From: Spinellus fusiger
Lineage: Eukaryota > Mucoromycota > Mucoromycetes > Mucorales > Phycomycetaceae
DNA length: 64,000 nt
Assembly: GCA_025094145.1 (NCBI GenBank)
Contig: JALLLS010000102.1
Coordinates: 44,351 to 108,350 of the forward strand
Reading direction: 5' to 3'
Position 1 is the stretch's first letter. Each line of letters begins with the position of its first letter. A model generated the notes under the pieces. That model searched no databases and was not told where the DNA came from. It saw only the letters and a program-made list of their open reading frames with translations. Positions 56,471 to 64,000 of this stretch are shown here, piece by piece. The translations under genes were made by a program, and so were the position numbers.

Positions 56471-57035
56471 CAGTATTAGAAACGATATCTTGTTATCATT
56501 AAGTACTATTGTTGATACCAGTTACAATGAGATAGTTGAGGGGATTATGAATATTGAGTCAATAAATGAATACACAGTTTTCAATTTAAGTGAATTTAGT
56601 TCTATTTTATGGACAACGACCACTAGAGTTAATTCTGTGTGTTCTATAATACATCTTTCTTAAGCAGTGTCATGCTGCAAATACTATGGGCTTAAGGATA
56701 ACATATTATGTTAAACAATAAATGCAATGACTGAGTTTTAATTTTGGGGTGATTCTTGTTCTATTTCTTGTCTTTACAGCCAATTCTATACTTTTTAATT
56801 ATAAAGTCCGTAGCCATTGCTAAAACAGGCAAGTAGAGTTTGAAATAGTTCATTTAGACAGCGAAAAAGCATTTTAAAACACATTAACCAATCATAAGAA
56901 TATTGCAATTTTATTCTCAGGATATTTCCTTATATATCCCGAAAATCTTTGGGTGTGTAGTTACTCATTGTGTTCAAATTGTATGTTGTGTCTCCGCTCC
57001 CATACCCCTTGGAATCTCTTAAACCAGATTCTGTG
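56471..57035. other. no gene seen
   Basis: AT-rich spacer. CATCTTTCTTAAGCAGTGTC near 56651 resembles the flank just left of the DDE_3 element at 47217, suggesting a shared ancestral target or repeat. Confidence 0.4.
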
Positions 57036-57130
57036 TCAAAACTCTATTTCGTCGTCCCTGCTAGAGATCGAACTACTACCAACTCATCTCTCTAGTGGTC
57101 CAGTTAATAACCGCAGTCCCCTTTATTACA
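57036..57130 (-). repeat. short dispersed repeat, copy 2
   Basis: Partner of 44362-44455. It runs into the left end of the Tc1 relic, overlapping its first bases (CAGTCCC). Confidence 0.5.
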
Positions 57131-58427
57131 GCATATCTATCAGTCTAAGATGTTCATAATGAAACATTCATGTAGTAACACAAGATCTGGAACAGTTATT
57201 CTTTAAATGATTGTCTAGATCCTCATCGTAAATATATTGCTCAGTACTTTATAGCAAAGCCTTTATTCTTCATCACAGCGGAGCACTTTCTTGGCATACT
57301 ATCCACTAAATCTAACAGAAATGCATTTGGGATCTTTTCCCATTCACTACACAAGTATCGTTCAAACTGTTTTGTATTGGTTATGCTTGTTTGACGCGGC
57401 TCGATCATTTTTTCAAGGTAAGCCCAGACATGCTCAATTGAGTTAAGATCTGGACTTTGTGCAGGACAAAAATCAAAAGCCTCAATCATATATCTCTCTT
57501 GTTTGTACCATCTACTTTATACTCCTATGTAGAAAGGAGCACCTTCTTAGATGGACATGGTCTCTTCGAGGTCCTTCTGTAATTTGTGAAACTAGGGAAG
57601 AAAGTATTTGGCAAGTACATTGACATAGTTGCCTTAATTAACTGACCCCTCCAAGAGTACAAGAGGTGCTACGCTCTTGCACCAAAACTAACCTCAAACT
57701 ATGGTCGAGCTTATATCATACTTGCATATTTTTTGTTTATGACGCTCTTTATACCTTTCAATTTTCTTCCAAATTATTCTAGTCTATTATTGCTCACAGC
57801 TGTGAAACAAGGGTTGTTAGACCAAACGACGTTACTCCACCTCTCTACTGGCCAATCAACCTTGTTTTTACACTATTCCAATCGTCTTTGCTTGTGAGTA
57901 AGTGTTATACCAGGTTTTCTTGATGGTGAGCATGAAAAAACCCCGAGTTCATTCATGTATTTTAGAAATGTGTTACGGCAAATATCCACACCTGTATCAT
58001 TCATGTTTTTCAAATGAAATGTAATTATTTGTATAGGGTTTGTATGAATAGACAAAACGATAGCCAATTTTGAAGTAGATGACACCTTTTCATGTCTTCC
58101 TGTACAAATTGTGAGTTGATTTGTGCCTTTGTTTTTATACAATAGAACGATATTGCCCACTGTGCTCTTTGGAATGTCAAAATCATCAGTAATCTCTTGA
58201 TAGGAAGCATGTCTTTTCTATTGTCTTATGATTTGGCCTCTAATAAACATATCATGCTCTCTTCTTTTGATGGGACTATTTTTATGTTCTTGGCTAAGAT
58301 TTGGCTGATTTTCATTGATTGGGGTCGTTTTTTTAATAAGTCATAAAATAAAAGACCTTTATTTTATTTTTGAAGAATAAATAATAAAAAATTGATTCGC
58401 CATCCACTCATTTATTGTATGGAACTG
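57114..58427 (-). mobile_element. Tc1-family relic (parent-type of the 16.3-kb derivative)
   Basis: The right end reversed is CAGTTCCATACAATAAATGA (continuing GTGG), followed by TA. The left end begins CAGTCCC with a small deletion. The minus strand gives transposase pieces: VDICRNTFLKYMNELGVFSC and SRKPGITLTHKQRRLE, and later FDFCPAQSPDLNSIEHVWAY with the catalytic Glu, ending KNKGFAIKY at 57241. The middle is frameshifted and full of stops. Confidence 0.8.
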
Positions 58428-58429
58428 TA

Positions 58430-59012
58430 TTACATGTATCGATAGTTATTGTTTGGGTGATTCTTCCATCATACTGACTTTTCTTGATCTTCCATCTTCC
58501 TTGAGTGAATATGTTTGTAACAGTTATATAAACATCTCATTGGTTTGATTTTTTCAGCGTTCCTTGTAGGGTCTTATGTGATCCCATACTGCAGTTCATT
58601 GTGCTTCTCTTCTTCATCACCTATGATCACCTCTACCTTGATGAACGTTTAAACTATAATATAAATAATGAAAATAACATGGAAATAGAGAAGTCTTTTG
58701 TACATAATAGTATTAATATATAGCGAGGATGAAAAGACATCAGGGAGATTTTAGATTTTGACTATAGTTCTGCCCTTAAAAACATATTTATTGTTAAATA
58801 TTCATCACGTATTTTTTTTAACCATACTCTCCACTCTACCTAACAATATTGAATAAACCACGTGGCCTTCTGAAAACCATAAGAAAAAAATTGGCAACTT
58901 TAATCGTTATCTCATTGCTTATTAGGCAGTTGTAGATGGCACAAACCAAGACCATTTCTATCGAGTTTGAAGTTAGTACCCAATCTATTTATCATATATT
59001 TTTAAAAAGAAA
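58430..59012. other. no gene seen
   Basis: AT-rich spacer without recognised features. Confidence 0.45.
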
Positions 59013-59320
59013 ATACAGTTCAAAGTATTTATTATTTATTTTGGGTGTCGTATGTTATTCGTACATTGGGCCTGATGGATACTCTTGAGAGTCTTTTGGA
59101 ATCTAATGGTATACATAGAGACACTTCAAGTAGAAAACAAATTCAAAGAAACAAAAATAAAAAATAGAAGTAGATGAACCTTATAAATGAGGGAAAAATG
59201 AGGAAAATGATGATATAGAATTAGAAAATAAAAAAGATAACTATCATCCTATAGCGATTGAAAATCCAACGAGGGACTCAAATAAACTGGGGCAATCATG
59301 AGAATACATTTTTCAAAGAA
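59013..59320 (-). mobile_element. 5'-truncated LINE 3'-UTR copy
   Basis: ATACAGTTCAAAGTATTTAT, TTATTTTGGGTGT, TGAGGGAAAAATGA, AAAAGATAACTATCATCCTA and CCAACGAGGGA match, in order, 63032-63375 next to the LINE coding fragment. The copy is diverged and internally shortened. Possible target duplication: ATTTTTAAAAAGAAA before and ATTTTTCAAAGAAA after. Confidence 0.6.
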
Positions 59321-59334
59321 ACCAGTACAGATCA

Positions 59335-60220
59335 GAACTACTCAATTAGATTCAGCTCAAGTGAATAAAAAGAAAGGTAAACACAGTCATATCTAAGACT
59401 CTTAATATAAATTTAGATATATTTGAGCTTATGGATAGATGCATTATCCAGTAATAGATAATACTCTTTAAAAACTTCTTGTTGATTCATAATATCTAAG
59501 GTACAGACAATAAAGTTGAGAGAATAATTTGTTATAGTACCACCTTTACTATTTCTTCGAGAAGTTAAATTATCGACTGTTTTTTATGGTAGCAACAACT
59601 CTTGGGCATTTTAATTTTACATTTACAGCACCTACTGATAATATGGTGCCAAGTATAGTTGTTGTTTCTGTCATTGTTTTTGGTATAAAAAAACCATTAT
59701 AACCCGTTCTTCCTCTTTTGACCAAACGACAGAACGTTTCATGTTGCTATGAAATGCTATCTCATCGATAAAAATATAATTATTTATGTAATTCATATCA
59801 GTCTCCTGCCAATAACAGACCCATATAATTTTCTCCTACTTTCTTTGGATTATTTCTCTCGACCAAATAAAAATATGCTTGTTTGGGACATGTCACATTT
59901 CTTAGTGAAAAATTGTATAATAACGTTTTCGAAATTTCAAAGCTGATAAACTGACTAATGAAGTCATCCATAGTTTAATCACAATCCAAAGAAGATTTAT
60001 CTTCAATGAAATTTATTAAGAGAGTCTTATGCTCATCATTCAAAATAGCGGACTTCCTACTGACCTATTACTGCTTTTGTTTCTCAGTTTCAGACTGTTA
60101 TCCCTACTTTTTTTTTCACTTCGTCTTGTGCAGTGCTTTATGATATTTTCATTTGTACAGCAGTGGTAAATATACTTATGTTTTTCATATAGTAACAAGA
60201 ATAAATGATTTTTATTCGAA
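59335..60220 (-). pseudogene. ancient DDE_3 transposase relic
   Basis: The minus strand aligns piecewise with copies 1 and 2: YEKHKYIYHCC, NRSVGSPLF, WMTSLVSLSALKFRKRYYTI, NYIFIDEIAFHSNMKRSVVW, NYSLNFIVCTLDIM, YYLLLDNASIHKL and CVYLSFYSLELNLIE. Stops and frameshifts are frequent. The recognisable D, D and E positions are conserved, but the ends were not found. Confidence 0.75.
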
Positions 60221-61001
60221 CCTGTATGTACTGTGATTTATATAAAGTAATCAAAAAGAATAATCCGGATCTATCAAATTCCGAGTAATTTTTCTTGTCT
60301 CATAACACTATTATTCTTATAATAGCTCATTAAATAATGTAGATCTCTTCTATAGAATCCCCAAAAGGTATAAAAAAGACTTGTATAGAGATACATCCAT
60401 TCATTCTATATTAGATGCTAAACATGAACTTCACTGTACAAGGCATATTTAATAGGCAATATGCCTACTACTACTGTGAGAAACATAGTGATACGTTTCA
60501 AGGTTAAAGGTTTGATGAAGTATTTAACCAAGAGTGGTTGATTAAGAAATATTGATGAAAGAGATCTCCAAAGGTTACATAGAATAGTTGTGGGTGATCC
60601 TTAATAAACAAAAAAGGTCATCATGGCAGATATGGTCATCAAGGTTTTAAGAGCGACGCTAAAGAGATGCCTTGATAAAATCAGCCTTTATTTATTCATT
60701 CCAGTGGTGAAGCTTCTTTTGACAAAGAAGAATATAATTTTAATTCTAGTGGGACTAAGAATATGTCAGCTGAACTCATGAACAATGGCAAAAGATAGTC
60801 TGGTCTAATGAATACAAGGTAAAGCTCATGAGATTTGACAGTATCAAAAAAGTCATCAGGTAACATATTATGTCACTCCAACCTTAGAATATCCTGGAAA
60901 CAAGGTAGTTGGAGAGGACATAGAGATGTTATGGGTTGTTTTAGTGAATTAGGTGTTGGGAGATAAATCGCAGAGAAGGGTAAGATACACTCCGACAAGT
61001 A

Positions 61002-62356
61002 AAGTGACCCAACAAAGGTAACCGTGATTTTCTAAATCCCATGCTATTTTCATACAAAAAAATAACTTAGTAATAATTTTTCTGTTAATAGCACTTCTTT
61101 TCATATAATGTCTGCATCATTCAACACCATGAGCATCTTCACCAAGACTCCTGAGATTTATGGGAAATATACTAGCTTTGAGACTCGTACAGCTATCTTG
61201 CATGAGGTGCTGAACATGAACACCACCCAAAACGAGGCATCTCGTATGTTCAACGTGCCTGATTCTGCTGTGAGAGACATCGTGAAGCACTACAAGGAAA
61301 CATGCTTGGTGGTGCCTTCACCCAAGAGTGGCTTTAAGAGAAAGTTGGACAACAGGGCTCTTAGACGGTTGAAGAAAACAGTTGTGAGCAACTCCCATCA
61401 GACCAAAGTAGCCATCAGGGCAAGCATGGCCATCAAGGTATCAGACAAGATTCTGAAAAAGTACCTCGATGAAATGGGTTTCCACTCTTTCAGTTCAGAG
61501 TTGAGGCCTCTTCTCACCAAGAAAAATGTGGAAGTAAGGCTCCAGTGGGCCCATGAGCACATTGGTTAGACCCATGAGCAGTGGTTTGAGGTCATCTGGT
61601 TTGATAAGTCAAGAGTGAAGCTGATGAGCTATGAAAAGGACAAAAGTTATCAGGTAGCCTGGCACGAACTTTGATTCTCATATTCTCCTAGAAACAAAGA
61701 ATTTTGGAGGTGGTGGAGTGATGGTATAGGTTGTTATAGTGGGGAAGGTGTTGGAAGATGGGTTGTAGTGGAGGGTAGGATAAACTCCGACAAGCACATC
61801 AATGCCTTAGGAGAAGCCAGATGCCATTAACTCGAATGTCTCTCTCCTAAACCATAGATCCAGATTCCCCCACATGAGAACAATGCTAGACCCCATGCAA
61901 ATAGATAAACTTGTGAATAGAAGGCAGTAAAGAGGATGAAAGCTTTTCCTTACTGGTCCTCACAAAGTCCCGATCTCAATCCAATTGAGCATCTGTGGAC
62001 CCACCTCAAGAAAGTTATCAGGAAGGACAGAAGGATGTATACCACCAAGATGAAGTTGGAGGCAGCCTTGATGCTGGAATGGGGAAAAATATAGAAGAAT
62101 GTGACAGACACCCTTATTGCCAGCATGAGGCCGTGATGCCAGACAGTGATAGATGCCAAGAATGGCCACAGTGGCTATTAAGTGGTCTTGTAATAATTTT
62201 TTTTTAATTTTTTTTAAACACTACTATCTTTATCTATTCAAAGTTTCACGTCTTAAGCTAATGAATTTATGAAGTTATAACATTATTAAGAAAAATATGA
62301 ATCCAAAAAAGAAAATCTACATATGAGAAATCACGGTTACTTTTGTCAGGTCACTT
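61002..62356 (+). mobile_element. inner Tc1-family element, nested
   Basis: The ends AAGTGACCCAACAAAGGTAA (continuing CCGTGATTT) and, reversed, AAGTGACCTGACAAAAGTAA (continuing CCGTGATTT) are inverted repeats, each flanked by TA (61000-61001 and 62357-62358). It lies within the older element described above. The interior holds one long transposase piece and then stops. Confidence 0.85.
61108..62180 (+). pseudogene. Tc1-like transposase of the nested element, broken
   Basis: MSASFNTMSIFTKTPEIYGK opens a 153-residue frame with an HTH (TQNEASRMFNVPDSAVRDIV) and a second DNA-binding segment, ending at TAG after WAHEHIG. Beyond it only fragments remain: VIWFDKSRVK (first Asp), FGGGGVMV, and PISIQLSICGPTS where PDLNPIEHLWTHL is expected, in shifted frame. 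No functional protein is possible. Confidence 0.8.
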
Positions 62357-62759
62357 TACATCAATGTCTTAAGAGAAGTCCACTGCCATAAACTCAAGCA
62401 TCTCTCTCCTAAACCCTCGAGTTAGTTACCATCAACAGATGAATAATACAAAACCCCATACGAGTAAGAAAACTCAATTAGATTGTATTTAATGGTATAT
62501 TTATAACTTTTAACTGGCCTTGTGAAGGCCCTGATCTAAACCTAATAGAGTACCTTTGAGACATTTCTGACTGGGTGTTTCTAAATAAAAAAGATAACCG
62601 TCCAAAGTATTCATAGGGATCTGGAGGCTGCTTTATTTCTTTGACATTCAAGAAATACTACTATAAAAGATCAACAGCTTGATTGAGAGAACTCCTTGGG
62701 GATACAAGGTTGTCATTGAAACAAAGCGTGGTAGTACTAAATGTTAAGGCTTTTTGTCT

Positions 62760-63030
62760 AATATACCTATATCTTAATATTCTATTGACCTAATCTATGT
62801 TTTATATGGGTTTGAAGTCTCTACTATATGTTTAATGTATCTTTTAATAATAATAAAAACAGGTAGAATGACATGACACAAGAAATAGAGTTGTAGAATC
62901 TAAAGCATGCGAGTGTTTATTTCAATGTATGTTGTTTTATTCATAAACCAAATCATTTACAAAGTATTCTATTCTATTCTATTTTATATACAGTAAGTAA
63001 ATTCATATACAGTCACACAAAATTAGAAAG
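62760..63030. other. no gene seen
   Basis: AT-rich spacer; ACAGTCACACAAAATTAG near 63009 resembles the left end of the Tc1 family at 45845 but nothing of that element follows. Confidence 0.4.
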
Positions 63031-63031
63031 T

Positions 63032-64000
63032 ATACAGTTCAAAGTATTTTTATTTTTGGGTGTTGGTTGCTATTCGCACATTGGGCATTTTAGCCACCCT
63101 ATGAGATCGTTTGAAAAAAAAAAGAATAAACATTGAAACACTTCAAATACATAAGTGAAAAAAATAATGCAAAGAGAGAAGAGACGGAAAGAAAAGAGAA
63201 TATAAAACCTCAATGAGGGAAAAATGATGAAAAATAATGAAAAATGAGAAATGACAGTAAATGAGAATTATGAATAGACATCCAAAAGGCCATAAAGTCA
63301 GCAAGGAAACCAGGACACCAAAAAGATAACCGTCATCCTGTGGCGATTCGAAATCCAACGAGGGATACTTAGAGCAACTCGGACAATCCTGAGGACACAA
63401 ATACAGCAACTACACTAGCAGCTTCTGGCTTTGCTAAACGGGTTAAGAATGGGTGGTAGAGGAGAAATCGGAGGAGAAGTGAGGATACAGCGTCTGTTGC
63501 TGCAGGAGTCTTTGCACTCTATGGCGGCGTTGGCGTTCCCGCTCAACACACCCATCAGCAGCCTCAATGAGCAAGCTACCAGCTGATGGCTCTACCTTAA
63601 AGTCTCGAGCAGACGTGGCTCGATCAATGGCTTGCAGCAGTATTAACAAACTGGGCCAAAGGTCTCGCCATTTAACAAAAGACTTAACCGTGCGCGGCAG
63701 AAGATTTAGACAATAGTCAATTGGATGAACATCTTGTGGTGGTGCAGGAACTAGGAAGAACAAGAACGTGGAGCGTTCATGGTCAACGAATGTGCATGCG
63801 TGAAAGTGGTCCCGATTGGCAGACGGGTGGCCACAGTGGCAAGGAACTGAAGGTGTTGGTGGTAACCAAGCAATCCTCCATTTTAGTAGACGATGTCTTT
63901 CTTTGCGCGTGCACGGTAGTAGAAGAATTGGATCCCAAACAGGTCTACATAGTCCACGGGCTACCGTCACCAGCGGATTCTTGCCACGTACTAGACTAGT
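63032..64000 (-). mobile_element. LINE 3' part: ORF2 C-terminus and 3' UTR, running off the window
   Basis: On the minus strand an open frame runs from the window edge to a stop at 63443. It reads VARGLCRPVWDPILLLPCTR, KERHRLLKWRIAWLPP, then CHCGHPSANRDHFHACTFVD, a C-x-C...H...C knuckle after a conserved RLLKWR block, as at the C-terminus of Mucorales LINE ORF2 proteins. About 410 bp of 3' UTR follow to TTTGAACTGTAT near 63032, a 3' end shared with the copies at 54.17 and 59.01 kb. The reverse transcriptase would lie beyond 64000. Confidence 0.7.

Larger units (their letters stand above)
60400..62750 (+). mobile_element. outer Tc1-family relic, split by a nested element
   Basis: On the plus strand the left part (60440-61000) gives MADMVIKVLRATLKRCLDKI and later a degenerate middle ending VRYTPTS. 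The frame continues after 62358 with INVLREVHCHKLKHLSPK, and near the end RGSTKC. The nucleotides CTCCGACAAGTA | TACATCAATG correspond to CTCCGACAAGCACATCAATG inside the inner element. The two halves thus form one older, related element. Its terminal repeats could not be identified, so the ends are approximate. Confidence 0.65.

Noticed and set aside
57036..57130. tRNA gene suggested by a TTCGATCTC box on the reverse strand
   Set aside because: No cloverleaf can be formed and the partner copy at 44.4 kb does not keep the box; it is treated as a short dispersed repeat.

Overview
The window looks like nuclear DNA of a filamentous early-diverging fungus, most likely Mucoromycota (Mucorales-like). 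It is AT-rich. Its genes are intron-dense, with introns of about 40-170 nt and GT-AG ends, and the genes recognised are typically fungal: a PDK1/Pkh-type kinase, Rrg7, a PHO80/Pcl-type cyclin, Yar1, Rpc31 and an Lsb1/Pin3-like SH3 protein. The repeat load fits as well: Tc1/mariner and DDE_3 elements, LINE fragments whose C-terminal zinc-knuckle region is of a kind known from Mucorales, and remnants of Fanzor (eukaryotic TnpB-like) proteins. The species cannot be fixed from the sequence alone.

The genes lie in three islands. Island 1 (0.3-8.3 kb) holds PDK1, RRG7, a uridine phosphorylase, NDUFA9 (complex I) and an A20/AN1 zinc-finger protein. Island 2 (19.5-24.7 kb) holds a Pcl cyclin, DPH5 and the mRNA capping guanylyltransferase. 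Island 3 (34.1-43.6 kb) holds a secreted subtilisin, a BAP31-like ER protein, a four-LIM-domain protein, a Yar1-like ankyrin protein, Rpc31 and an Lsb1-like SH3 protein. A cyclase-family enzyme gene stands alone at 50.9-52.0 kb among transposons. Neighbours are mostly convergent or divergent pairs with 80-700 bp between them. They are housekeeping genes with no shared pathway; no gene cluster is apparent.

The deserts at 8.3-19.4 kb, 24.7-34.0 kb and 43.6-64 kb are AT-rich and carry mobile-element debris. It includes one apparently intact Tc1 element (26.66-27.99 kb), two DDE_3 elements in inverted orientation around the cyclase gene, four or more Tc1-family relics (two of them internally deleted, one nested inside another), LINE 3' ends, a probable solo LTR, and a 1.2-kb dispersed repeat present four times.

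The most interesting material is three independent remnants of Fanzor RNA-guided-nuclease-like genes (12.1, 32.2 and 44.0 kb). Two of them share a conserved segment just after the stop codon, and one lies inside an element with clear terminal inverted repeats. Also notable is a DDE_3 transposon (47.2-48.8 kb) that appears to be a chimera of two subfamilies, with mismatched termini and a sharp drop in identity to its partner copy. Exon structures were inferred by eye from splice consensus, reading frame and family motifs.
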